From Bacteroidia bacterium (GTDB taxonomy: Bacteria > Bacteroidota > Bacteroidia > UBA8524), in assembly GCA_023277325.1 (NCBI GenBank), contig JALRIQ010000162.1, forward strand, positions 1 through 14,900: a DNA stretch of 14,900 nt. Reading direction: 5' to 3'. The notes under the pieces were generated by a model, which worked only from the letters and a program-made list of their open reading frames with translations, had not been told where the DNA came from and ran no database searches. Each line of letters begins with the position of its first letter. The first letter of the stretch is position 1. This document shows positions 1 to 7,249 of this stretch, in pieces. The position numbers and the translations under genes were made by a program.

Positions 1-1230
1 GTTACGCTTTTTCTGGCAGGTCCCAGTCTTGCGCAAAACAGGAGCAACGATAATAAGCGCAAGCAAAAAGAACTCGAACTAGAGCGCAAGAAAAAGGAAA
101 AGGAAATCGCCTTGACCAAAAAGCTGCTCAACCAAACGCAGCAGGAGAAGAAAAAATCCCTAAACCAACTGCGTCTGCTCAATAAACAAATTGGCATGCG
201 TGAGGCTCTGATTCAAACGGTGAACCAGGAAATTGAAGGCATTGATCTTCAAATCTTTTCCAAACGCGAAGACATTGAAGAGATTCTACAAAATCTGGAA
301 ATCCGTAAACAGGAATATGCAGAGATGGTATATCTCGCCTACAAAAGCAAACGGGTATTCGATCCATTAACCTTCGTGCTATCTGCCTCTTCTTTCCATC
401 AAGCGGCAAGGAGAATTGAGTTCCTGCGCAGTCTCAGCGCTTCGCGCACTGTGCAGATGGAGCTTATTCGTCAGTCCCAGCAAAAATTGGAAGCTGAATT
501 GGCGCAACTGGAAACCATTCGTATTGAAAAATCAGCCCTTTTGAGTAAAAAAGAGGAGGAGAAATCTGAGCTAGAGCTGGATAAAAATGAGGAGAATGCG
601 CTTGTCGGGAACCTCAAGAAAAAAGAAAAAGAACTGCGCAAAGACCTGGCTGCCAAACAAAAGGCGGCGAAAAAACTGAATGAAGCCATTAACCGCATCA
701 TCAAAGAGGAGATGGAGCGCGCTCGCAAAGAAGAGGAAGAACGCAGAAAACGCGAAAACAAGGGAGCGAAGAAAACCACAGAAATGGCCATGACCCCTGA
801 GGCCGCTGCACTTTCTGCCAATTTCACCTCCAATAAAGGAAAACTTCCTTGGCCTGTAGAATCCGGATTTATTATTCGCAGCTTTGGTGAACACCGTCAC
901 CCTACCCTGCCTAATGTAAAAACGGTAAATAATGGCGTTGATATCGTAACGTCCGATGGATCAAATGCCCGTGCCGTATTCCAGGGAGAAGTAAGGGCCA
1001 TTTTTAATGTTCCGGGCATGCAGAATGCCGTGATGATTAACCATGGTGAGTTCTTTACCGTCTATACACACCTCGAAACTGTCTTAGTTAAAAAAGGCGA
1101 TAAAGTCAGCACCAAACAGGCCCTTGGCAAAGTGTACAAAGATCCTGACGACGGAAAAAGCATCGTGCATTTCGAGCTGTGGAAAGGGAATGCCAAGCAA
1201 GACCCGGAAACCTGGATTTACTCCAAATAG
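1..1230 (+). CDS. EnvC-like murein hydrolase activator, M23/LytM family (5' end missing)
   Basis: The frame is open at the left edge and gives 409 residues here; the start codon lies outside the window. The first residues (FLAGPSLAQ) look like the end of a signal peptide, so the protein is probably exported to the periplasm. Residues about 15-240 are a highly charged Lys/Glu-rich coiled coil. Residues about 280-409 form a LytM/M23 domain. The domain is degenerate: the zinc-ligand His of the HxGxD motif is Asn310 (NNGVD) and the first His of HxH is Ile388 (IVHFELW), while Asp314, His357 and His390 remain. This pattern fits EnvC-type proteins, which activate cell-separation amidases instead of cutting peptidoglycan themselves. 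It ends with TAG, 3 bases before the phosphatase gene, so the two are probably cotranscribed. The family is clear; the activator role is inferred from the lost residues. Confidence 0.9.
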   Translation, partial: VTLFLAGPSLAQNRSNDNKRKQKELELERKKKEKEIALTKKLLNQTQQEKKKSLNQLRLLNKQIGMREALIQTVNQEIEGIDLQIFSKREDIEEILQNLEIRKQEYAEMVYLAYKSKRVFDPLTFVLSASSFHQAARRIEFLRSLSASRTVQMELIRQSQQKLEAELAQLETIRIEKSALLSKKEEEKSELELDKNEENALVGNLKKKEKELRKDLAAKQKAAKKLNEAINRIIKEEMERARKEEEERRKRENKGAKKTTEMAMTPEAAALSANFTSNKGKLPWPVESGFIIRSFGEHRHPTLPNVKTVNNGVDIVTSDGSNARAVFQGEVRAIFNVPGMQNAVMINHGEFFTVYTHLETVLVKKGDKVSTKQALGKVYKDPDDGKSIVHFELWKGNAKQDPETWIYSK

Positions 1231-1233
1231 AGT

Positions 1234-2142
1234 ATGCGGAAGGCAGTCATTGATTTAGGTACAAACACCTTTCATCTGCTCATTGCAGAAATCCAAAACG
1301 GACAGATTCACGAATTATATAAAAACCAGATTCCTGTAAAATTAGGAGAAGGGGGAATAGACAAACAACTTATTGCTGCTGCCGCATTTGAAAGGGGTCA
1401 AAGGGCTCTGGAAGAATTCCGGGCTACACTGAATCAGTGGGACTGCAAAGAACTTCGTGTGGTGGCCACATCTGCCATTCGAAATGCGTCGAACGGAGAT
1501 CTATTTATCGAAGAAGCGAAAAAACGCAGCCAAATTGAAATCAAAACGATAAGCGGACTAGAGGAAGCTACATGGATTGCGCGGGGAGTGATGCATTCGC
1601 TGCCTCCTTTGGAAAGCCCTTATCTGATTATGGATATTGGCGGTGGTAGCGTGGAGTTTATTCTATGCCATCAAGGAGAAATCAAACACAAGCAGAGTAT
1701 TGATATAGGCGCTGCGCGTCTTCTGGCCAAATTCAATCCCAGTGATCCGCTCAACCGAGTGGACCTAGCCTTGATTACCAATTACCTGGAGGAAAAACTT
1801 TCAGGAGTCATTCACCAGGCGCAACATCTGGGTGCATCAATTCTGGTAGGTTCTGCCGGTTCTTTTGAGAGCATTTTGGAATTAATTGAAGACCTTAAAG
1901 GCCCACTAAAACCTATCAACCCGGCGTGCTATACTATTGCCCTGGAAGATTTTGCAGAAATCCATCAACGCCTCCTGGTTTGGACTAAAGTAGAGAGGGA
2001 AAACATGAAAGGTTTGGCCGATTATCGGGTGGAAATGATGGTATTGGCGAGCATACTCATTGATACGGTTCTTTCCATGGGCAGAATAAGCAGCCTCTAT
2101 TGCTCTACCCATTCGCTGAAGGAAGGCGTGTTATTAGGGTAA
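1234..2142 (+). CDS. Ppx/GppA-family phosphatase (exopolyphosphatase-like)
   Basis: This 302-residue cytoplasmic protein has the ASKHA-fold signatures of the Ppx/GppA family: the first phosphate loop DLGTNTFHL (residues 7-15), VATSAIRNASN (about 77-87), GLEEA (108-112) and the second phosphate loop DIGGGSVEF (134-142). Known members hydrolyse inorganic polyphosphate or convert pppGpp to ppGpp. The protein is the short, roughly 300-residue form without the C-terminal HD-like domain of E. coli Ppx/GppA, so the substrate cannot be assigned from sequence. The ATG lies 3 bases after the upstream stop, suggesting translational coupling. The last 9 bases overlap the 3' end of maf on the other strand, and no terminator is visible between them. 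Confidence 0.9.
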   Translation: MRKAVIDLGTNTFHLLIAEIQNGQIHELYKNQIPVKLGEGGIDKQLIAAAAFERGQRALEEFRATLNQWDCKELRVVATSAIRNASNGDLFIEEAKKRSQIEIKTISGLEEATWIARGVMHSLPPLESPYLIMDIGGGSVEFILCHQGEIKHKQSIDIGAARLLAKFNPSDPLNRVDLALITNYLEEKLSGVIHQAQHLGASILVGSAGSFESILELIEDLKGPLKPINPACYTIALEDFAEIHQRLLVWTKVERENMKGLADYRVEMMVLASILIDTVLSMGRISSLYCSTHSLKEGVLLG

Positions 2143-2712
2143 AAAAATGCCCAATTCCTGAACAAATCGAGCAACAGGAAAACCAACGACATTCGGATAA
2201 CATCCTTCTATTCGCGAAACTGCCCGGTAGCCAATCCATTCCTGAATACCATAGCTCCCTGCCTTATCGAAAGGCTTATAGGTTTCAATATAGTACTCGA
2301 TTTCCTGCAAGCTTAGTTCACGGAAAACCACCTTGGTACTTTCTACAAATACATGCTTACGCCCCATTTGCCGCAAGCAAACCCCGGTATGCACCCAATG
2401 TTCCCTACCAGATAAAGAAGAAAGCATGGCCTTAGCCTCCTGAAAATCCTGGGGTTTATTCATCACTTCCTGATCCAGACAAACTACCGTGTCTGCCGTA
2501 ATAAGGCATTCATTCTCCCGAATATGTATTGCATCCGACTTAAAACTAGCCAGGTAGGCAGGAATTTCTCCTCCCTTTAATAAAGGCGAAAATGACTCGT
2601 CGGCGTCGGCAGTGCGCAGCTCAAATTCGAGCCCGGCCTCAGCTAAGAGTGATTGGCGACGCGGAGATTTGGAGCCCAAGATCAGAGGTGGGAGCTTGCT
2701 CAATAGATTCAT
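2134..2712 (-). CDS. maf: Maf-family nucleoside triphosphate pyrophosphatase (probable dTTP/UTP type)
   Basis: From the ATG at 2712 the protein has 192 residues, a normal Maf length. It carries the N-terminal loop GSKSPRRQSLL, the metal-site stretch ITADTVV, and the C-terminal KAGSYGIQ and NVVGFP motifs. Maf proteins cleave non-canonical or excess NTPs to the monophosphate plus pyrophosphate. The KAGSYGIQ form fits the YhdE-like dTTP/UTP subgroup; this subgroup call is inference. A TTG at 2733 is in frame, but the ATG is preferred because it places the SPRR loop at the usual distance from the N-terminus. The gene is last in the lnt-to-maf block. Its first 74 bases overlap the end of the UbiA-like gene in another frame. 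Confidence 0.93.
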   Translation of the reverse strand: MNLLSKLPPLILGSKSPRRQSLLAEAGLEFELRTADADESFSPLLKGGEIPAYLASFKSDAIHIRENECLITADTVVCLDQEVMNKPQDFQEAKAMLSSLSGREHWVHTGVCLRQMGRKHVFVESTKVVFRELSLQEIEYYIETYKPFDKAGSYGIQEWIGYRAVSRIEGCYPNVVGFPVARFVQELGIFLP

Positions 2713-3616
2713 GATTAGCCGAAAATAAACCAATTCCCCAATAAAGCATTCCCAGAGCTAGGAGAAACTTCAGTTCGTTCTGAAGGCGGTACAAGGAGTG
2801 TTTTCCGATTCTTGCCCTGTATGTGACATAGGAAAGGTAGGATATAGGCAACACGACCATCGAAAGCATTAAACTTACGGCTATAATCGTTTCCTCTTCC
2901 ATCACGATGAACATGGAGCGCCAATAAACCGAAACGAAATAGATAAAGCCCCCCACAAATAAGAGCGTTGGAAGGAGGATCAATACCCAAAGCATACTCA
3001 GGCTGGTGTCTTTTCCTAATAGCACCGGAATAGAAAGCCGTCGGTTGATGGTATCCCCCTTGACGGAACGAATATCACTCACCAATTCTATCAAGAACAA
3101 GATATAATAACCGATATAAACCACTGGCCATGGATAGTCGCTGAGCGGAGCATCGAAGATTTCAGGAACAATTAAAATGGCGTAAACCACTACCCCACTC
3201 ATCAGAAAATTCCCAACAATAGGAAGCTGCTTGAGCACAACGGCATTGACAAATTGCAATAGCTGAACGACGGTAAATAGAAAATAAGCTTCGACAGATA
3301 TCATAAATGCCGATACCGACGCCAGGAAGAAAAGTGTCCAATAAAGATAGCGTGCCTCCTCCAGGGAAAGCCTTTTGCCAATCCAGAGCTTTTCAGGCTC
3401 ATTTATTTGATCACTTTCATAATCCTTGATATCCCGAATGATATGTCCGGCGACAACTGTTATCGCTGATGCGATTAAAAACCAGATTAAATCTTGTGTT
3501 TTTGGCTCAAGACTAAGGTTGTAAATGGTCATTCCTTGGGCGGCAAGCACACCTGCCACATTCCAAGGTCTTACCACCTGAATTACTTTTTTCATGGATG
3601 ATATAAATCTACTCAT
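2639..3616 (-). CDS. UbiA-family prenyltransferase with altered metal-binding motifs
   Basis: This 325-residue integral membrane protein is mostly hydrophobic helices. Its layout matches the UbiA superfamily, whose members attach a polyprenyl chain to an acceptor in the membrane. Bacteroidota relatives are usually annotated as geranylgeranylglycerol-phosphate geranylgeranyltransferase. The first Asp-rich motif is RDIKDYESD (residues 61-69), where NxxxDxxxD is usual, so Arg61 replaces the Asn. The second motif is DIRSVKGD (181-188), with Ser184 where the DxxGD-type Asp is expected. SIPVLLGK follows as in the family. The substrate is unknown, and the altered motifs raise the question of whether it is active. 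The last 24 or so residues overlap maf and look like a non-conserved tail. An internal ATG at 3595 is an alternative start. The gene begins 15 bases after iscX ends. Confidence 0.85.
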   Translation of the reverse strand: MSRFISSMKKVIQVVRPWNVAGVLAAQGMTIYNLSLEPKTQDLIWFLIASAITVVAGHIIRDIKDYESDQINEPEKLWIGKRLSLEEARYLYWTLFFLASVSAFMISVEAYFLFTVVQLLQFVNAVVLKQLPIVGNFLMSGVVVYAILIVPEIFDAPLSDYPWPVVYIGYYILFLIELVSDIRSVKGDTINRRLSIPVLLGKDTSLSMLWVLILLPTLLFVGGFIYFVSVYWRSMFIVMEEETIIAVSLMLSMVVLPISYLSYVTYRARIGKHSLYRLQNELKFLLALGMLYWGIGLFSANHESIEQAPTSDLGLQISASPITLS

Positions 3617-3631
3617 CCCCCTTTGTCTTGC

Positions 3632-3871
3632 TTATTGATTATCACGCCACTCGTATACCCAGCTGCTTTGAATCATTTCTAAATGACCTTCATTGCATTC
3701 TTCGCGGGTGCCCTTAAAGTTAGGGATTTCTAACACCCATTCCAATAAATCGGTAAAACGAATTCGGTATATCTGACTTTCTCCAAACTCATCGCCAAAA
3801 CGCTCATAAAGCCCCATGGCGATGTCTTCATAATCATTCCAATAGATGGGCAATGCAAATTCCTCGTTCAT
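3632..3871 (-). CDS. iscX: Fe-S cluster assembly protein IscX
   Basis: This small acidic protein has 79 residues and matches IscX/YfhJ along its length: a WNDYEDIAMGLYERF helix, the IRFTDLLEWVLEIPNF core, and a CNEGHLEMIQSSW helix near the end. IscX is a small adaptor that binds the cysteine desulfurase IscS and iron and tunes Fe-S assembly. It is slightly longer than the E. coli protein (66 residues). The ATG at 3871 lies 10 bases after the ferredoxin stop. This fdx-iscX order is also found at the end of the E. coli isc operon, which supports both names. No other isc gene is in the window. Confidence 0.93.
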   Translation of the reverse strand: MNEEFALPIYWNDYEDIAMGLYERFGDEFGESQIYRIRFTDLLEWVLEIPNFKGTREECNEGHLEMIQSSWVYEWRDNQ

Positions 3872-3881
3872 ACTCTCTTAT

Positions 3882-4214
3882 CTAATGGTGTCCGATAATA
3901 TCTGATTGATCTGGAATGGTGACCACAACAGTCCCTTCTTCCTCCAAAACACATTGGCAACCCAAACGTGAATTCAATTTTGGATTGCGTGCGCGATCGA
4001 TAAAATCTTCTTCCTTATCACTTATCTCCTGGAGCAAATCCATTCCTTCTTCAACATAAACCTGGCAGGTAGAGCATGCACATACCCCACCGCAGTTATG
4101 GTTCAATTCCACATCATTGTCTTCTGCAATATCCAGAACTGAATCGCCTTCTTCCATCTCAAACTCTTGAGATGCTTTCGACTTATCCTCAAAATGAAAA
4201 ATAATTTTTCCCAT
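3882..4214 (-). CDS. fdx: ISC-type 2Fe-2S ferredoxin
   Basis: Starting from the ATG at 4214 the protein has 110 residues, close to E. coli Fdx (111). The cluster ligands are Cys41, Cys47, Cys50 and Cys86, giving the adrenodoxin-type spacing Cx5Cx2C followed by a distant Cys. An extra Cys45 sits in the ligand loop (CGGVCACSTC), as in E. coli Fdx. RLGCQ near residue 83 is the usual context of the fourth ligand. The protein should be a cytoplasmic electron carrier for Fe-S cluster assembly. A TTG at 4226 would add four residues but is less likely. The gene is followed 10 bases later by iscX. A -7-like element lies immediately upstream, inside the spacer after lnt, so fdx may have its own promoter. 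Confidence 0.93.
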   Translation of the reverse strand: MGKIIFHFEDKSKASQEFEMEEGDSVLDIAEDNDVELNHNCGGVCACSTCQVYVEEGMDLLQEISDKEEDFIDRARNPKLNSRLGCQCVLEEEGTVVVTIPDQSDIIGHH

Positions 4215-4223
4215 AATCTGCCG

Positions 4224-4231
4224 CAAAATTA
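4224..4231 (-). promoter_or_regulatory. -7-like element upstream of fdx
   Basis: On the minus strand TAATTTTG (4231-4224) fits TAnnTTTG and ends 9 bases before the fdx ATG at 4214. It lies in the short spacer after lnt, and could give fdx-iscX expression apart from lnt. No -33 element is visible. Confidence 0.35.
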
Positions 4232-4248
4232 CGCTTTCTCGAGCGGCA

Positions 4249-5838
4249 TTAATAGCCTCTCGCCGTTTTCCTTCTTACAAAACCCCCAATGATTACCAAT
4301 ACCGACAAGAAGGCTGCGATACGACCCAGGTAATCGCCACTTTGTGCATAGAAAGTCACCTCATTGGATGGATAGACATGTCCGCGCAAGGCATCTTGGG
4401 TCCACCAATCAGACTGACTTAATACATTCCCCATTGGATCAATGAACCCCGAAACACCCGTATTGGCGCTGCGGGCTACATACATCCTGTTTTCGATAGC
4501 GCGCAGTCGGGCATAGAGAAAATGTTGGCGGTAGCCGGGTGTGTCTTTCCACCAGCCATCATTGGTGATGATAGCCAAAATAGTGGCGCCATTTTTTACA
4601 TATTCCCCCACGTATTCGCCAAAAACCGATTCATAACAAATAATAGGCGCAACAGTGAAATCAGCAGCTTCAAAAACCACCGCCGAATCGCTTCTTCCGA
4701 GAGAGCCGCTCGTACCTCCCAAATCGATGGCCATATTTTCGAGGAAGCCGAATAATTTGGGGTAAGGCATTTTTTCAACGCCAGGCACCAATTTCGATTT
4801 GTGGTAAAGTCTTACCGACTCACCCGCCCTCAATGCAACAGCAGTATTATAGGCGTCATAAAAAACGCCAGGAGCGGCTGATATTTCACGCGAAGTACTC
4901 GTTCTTTCCGATTCATCCCGGTAATAGCGAATGGTGCTAGCCCCGGTTATCATGGTTAGATTCGGATAACGTTCTATCCAGTTTTGCAGGGCCCTTGTTT
5001 TGGGTTCTCTATCCATCATCTGCTCATCCAAATATTCGGTAAGCGCCGTTTCGGGCCAGAGCAAGAGTTGGGTATTCTCCGTTACCATGCTGTCGGTAAG
5101 GTGAAGCAAACGAGTGAATTGTTCATGAGGACTCATCCCATCGAACTTATCCGTATAGGGATCGATATTGGGCTGTATCACCACCACTTCTGTAGAGCCT
5201 TGTCCCTTAGTTTCGGGGAAAGCGCGAAACCAGAACCAGGCAGAAGCACCAAGAGGAAGTAGTATCCAAAGTACTGGCTTAATCCATGCCTGCCATCCTT
5301 CATAACGGGTCAGGCTAAAAAAGAAGAGGATATTTACTCCATACACCCAAAGACTTCCGCCTTGTATCCCAGTAATTTCATACCATTGAACTGCCCAAGT
5401 GGCGTTGGCAAAAACATTCCCGATATTCAGCCAGGGCCAGGCAATGTCCCAGTTAAAATGCAAGTATTCAATTGTTAAAGAAAATCCTACCAAAGCCGGA
5501 TAGGCCAGCTTATCCCCAAAAATTTTCCGTGTTCTATGGAATAACAGCCAAGGGATAGTCTGGAATTGGGCATTCAATAAAATGGCCGCCAATGCTCCCG
5601 CAGGAGAGGCAAACCAAGTCCAATAAGTTGTGGCGGCATTCCAAAGTGTGAGGGTTAATGCAATCTGTAAATAGTACTGAAGCGGACGGTCGGCCACCTG
5701 GTAATGATGATCTTCCAATAGCAGTAGTGGAACAAATGCAAAGAAGATAAGAAAGGGCACTGGCAAAGGAGGCCAGGCAATAAAAAGCAGAAATCCACTC
5801 AGGAAAACGTACCACCAAGGATTGATTCGTCGCAACAT
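4249..5838 (-). CDS. lnt: Apolipoprotein N-acyltransferase
   Basis: Lnt transfers the third acyl chain from a phospholipid to the N-terminal cysteine of lipoproteins, at the periplasmic face of the inner membrane. The protein has several N-terminal membrane helices, then a carbon-nitrogen hydrolase domain and a final helix. The catalytic triad is visible. Counted from the ATG at 5874 it is Glu276 in LLWPETA, Lys359 in LYHKSKLVP and Cys413 in IICYES. The stretch ITNDGWW and the GFIDP turn also match. Two in-frame ATGs are possible: 5874 (541 residues) and 5838 (529 residues). I prefer 5838 because a TATTTTTG element ends at 5845 and the first membrane helix follows directly, but 5874 cannot be excluded. 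It is the first gene of the minus-strand block ending in maf. Confidence 0.92.
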   Translation of the reverse strand: MLRRINPWWYVFLSGFLLFIAWPPLPVPFLIFFAFVPLLLLEDHHYQVADRPLQYYLQIALTLTLWNAATTYWTWFASPAGALAAILLNAQFQTIPWLLFHRTRKIFGDKLAYPALVGFSLTIEYLHFNWDIAWPWLNIGNVFANATWAVQWYEITGIQGGSLWVYGVNILFFFSLTRYEGWQAWIKPVLWILLPLGASAWFWFRAFPETKGQGSTEVVVIQPNIDPYTDKFDGMSPHEQFTRLLHLTDSMVTENTQLLLWPETALTEYLDEQMMDREPKTRALQNWIERYPNLTMITGASTIRYYRDESERTSTSREISAAPGVFYDAYNTAVALRAGESVRLYHKSKLVPGVEKMPYPKLFGFLENMAIDLGGTSGSLGRSDSAVVFEAADFTVAPIICYESVFGEYVGEYVKNGATILAIITNDGWWKDTPGYRQHFLYARLRAIENRMYVARSANTGVSGFIDPMGNVLSQSDWWTQDALRGHVYPSNEVTFYAQSGDYLGRIAAFLSVLVIIGGFVRRKTARGY

Positions 5839-5844
5839 GCCTTT

Positions 5845-5861
5845 CAAAAATATTACTTTTG
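5845..5861. promoter_or_regulatory. Back-to-back -7 promoter elements between lnt and the TetR gene
   Basis: On the minus strand TATTTTTG (5852-5845) and on the plus strand TACTTTTG (5854-5861) both fit the Bacteroidota -7 consensus TAnnTTTG. They are separated by one base and form a near-perfect inverted repeat. They would serve lnt and the TetR-type regulator. No TTG at the usual spacing for a -33 element is visible for either direction. Confidence 0.5.
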
Positions 5862-5879
5862 GCAAAGCTTCCATGCCTT

Positions 5880-6422
5880 ATGACCGATTCACGCAAAGAA
5901 ATAACAGCAAATAAAATTCGAACTACGGCCCTTGAACTTTTCAGCACGGAGGGCTATTACAATACCTCTATCCGCCAAATCGCAGGCAAGGCAAATATCG
6001 CCCTTGGTTTATTGTACAGTCACTATGCAGGAAAAGAAGCCTTGCTCCGTGAACTTTTTCAGGATGGTGTAGCTGTAATTCGAACAGAATTTCTTCATGA
6101 ATCAAAAGGCAAATCGCTGGAAGAACAGATGATATTGCTTCATGATATTCTAAACGATAATAAAGTCTATTGGCGCCTCTTGCACAGCGTAAGGATGCAA
6201 AAAGCACTCTCCGACTATTTGACTCAAGAAATTGAGGACATCAACTTGTTTTTTATTGAACATTTCCGGAATCAATTAAAAGCTTTAAAAATCAAGGGCG
6301 CGCGAACAGAAGCCCGCATTATCTGGTCGTGTATTGATGGGGTATTTGCACAACAGCAAATGCGCGAAGAATTTCCGGCAATTAAGACCATCCAAACATT
6401 GGCCTCCCGCTATTCCGGCTAA
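5880..6422 (+). CDS. TetR/AcrR-family transcriptional regulator
   Basis: This protein has 180 residues. Residues about 9-55 form the TetR DNA-binding domain: a first helix with TALELFSTEGYYNTS, then IRQIAGKANIALGLLYSHYAGKEALLRELF with the typical turn and recognition helix. The remaining helical part has no recognisable ligand class. The ATG at 5880 is chosen over an in-frame TTG at 5859, which would overlap the -7 element. The gene is divergent from lnt, and TetR proteins often control their neighbour or themselves, so lnt or the gene itself are candidate targets (inference). It converges on rsmI with 9 bases between the stop codons. Confidence 0.9.
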   Translation: MTDSRKEITANKIRTTALELFSTEGYYNTSIRQIAGKANIALGLLYSHYAGKEALLRELFQDGVAVIRTEFLHESKGKSLEEQMILLHDILNDNKVYWRLLHSVRMQKALSDYLTQEIEDINLFFIEHFRNQLKALKIKGARTEARIIWSCIDGVFAQQQMREEFPAIKTIQTLASRYSG

Positions 6423-6431
6423 TTGTGCCGA

Positions 6432-7109
6432 TCAGTTATTTTTACCGGCAATAACAAGAACGAGTTCTCCTTTTGGAGCCGATTCCTGAACCGATTGCAC
6501 CAATTCGGCAAGTGTCCCTCTTCTTTTTTCTTCGAACTTTTTACTGATTTCCCTCACTAGGCAGGCAGGTCTATCCGGCCCAAAAAACTCCTGAAGCTGC
6601 ATCAAACACTTTTCTATGCGATGCGGCGATTCGTACATGACGATTGTTCGTACTTCTTCAGCTAATTCTTTAATCCTTGTTTGCCGTCCCTTTTTCAGAG
6701 GCAAAAACCCTTCGTAAACAAAACGATCGGATGGAAATCCAGAAGCAACAAGCGCTGGAACAAAGGCGGTTGCACCAGGCAAGCAAATAACCTCGGCCCC
6801 TTTAGCAATCGTTTCACGAACAAGCAGAAACCCAGGATCTGAAATGGCTGGTGTTCCCGCATCACTAATTAGCGCAATTTTTTCGCCCTCTGCAATGCGC
6901 TGGGCAAACCCTTCAACTACCTTATGCTCATTATGCAGGTGGTAGGCCGTCATTTTCGTGGATATTTCGAAGTGCTTAAGCAATACACCGCTGGTTCGGG
7001 TATCTTCTGCCAAGATCAAATTCACTTCTTTTAATAACTCAATCGCACGAAAACTCATGTCGCTCAGGTTACCAATTGGGGTGGGAACTATATACAATAC
7101 TCCTTGCAT
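6432..7109 (-). CDS. rsmI: 16S rRNA (cytidine(1402)-2'-O)-methyltransferase
   Basis: RsmI adds the 2'-O-methyl group to C1402 in the decoding centre of 16S rRNA, using S-adenosylmethionine. The 225-residue protein has the tetrapyrrole-methylase fold with VPTPIGNL (8-15), LAEDTRTS (33-40), SDAGTPAISDPG (82-93), LPGATAFVPALVASG (110-124) and YESPHRI (159-165). It ends near GELVLVIAG and is shorter than E. coli RsmI (286 residues), lacking the C-terminal extension. The ATG at 7109 is preferred to the adjacent TTG at 7112. It stands alone on the minus strand, convergent with the TetR gene and divergent from the LpxH-like gene. Confidence 0.95.
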   Translation of the reverse strand: MQGVLYIVPTPIGNLSDMSFRAIELLKEVNLILAEDTRTSGVLLKHFEISTKMTAYHLHNEHKVVEGFAQRIAEGEKIALISDAGTPAISDPGFLLVRETIAKGAEVICLPGATAFVPALVASGFPSDRFVYEGFLPLKKGRQTRIKELAEEVRTIVMYESPHRIEKCLMQLQEFFGPDRPACLVREISKKFEEKRRGTLAELVQSVQESAPKGELVLVIAGKNN

Positions 7110-7147
7110 CAATGTCGCATTTTAATACTAAATCAATATGTTAAAAT

Positions 7148-7200
7148 TTAAGTTATTGATTCTAATCGCCAGTCAATTTCAAGCTATTGCGGTAACTTAA
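7148..7200. repeat. 8-bp inverted repeat in the rsmI/LpxH-like intergenic region
   Basis: TTAAGTTA (7148-7155) and TAACTTAA (7193-7200) are perfect reverse complements 37 bases apart. They lie in the 140-base divergent spacer between rsmI and the metallophosphoesterase gene, which holds no gene. The AT-rich arms could be regulatory or chance. Confidence 0.35.
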
Positions 7201-7212
7201 CATAGCGATAAG

Positions 7213-7234
7213 CTCAAGATAATATGTACTTGAG
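7213..7234. promoter_or_regulatory. Inverted repeat upstream of the LpxH-like gene (possible operator)
   Basis: CTCAAG (7213-7218) and CTTGAG (7229-7234) are perfect inverted arms around a 10-base AT-rich spacer. The repeat ends 15 bases before the ATG at 7250. A weak -7-like GAAGTTTG (7234-7241, one mismatch to TAnnTTTG) abuts the right arm, so a protein bound here could affect the promoter. This is inference only. Confidence 0.3.
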
Positions 7235-7249
7235 AAGTTTGTCACAAAT

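Noticed and set aside
471..900. Minus-strand Ser/Phe-rich frames opposite the EnvC-like coiled coil
   Set aside because: They are antisense shadows of a Lys/Glu-rich coiled coil in a clear gene.
2100..2435. Plus-strand 111-codon frame after the phosphatase
   Set aside because: It is antisense to maf, which has all its motifs on the minus strand.
6420..6460. Possible bidirectional terminator between the TetR gene and rsmI
   Set aside because: Only a 5-bp stem (TGCCG with CGGCA) with a long loop is present, and it lies largely inside rsmI.
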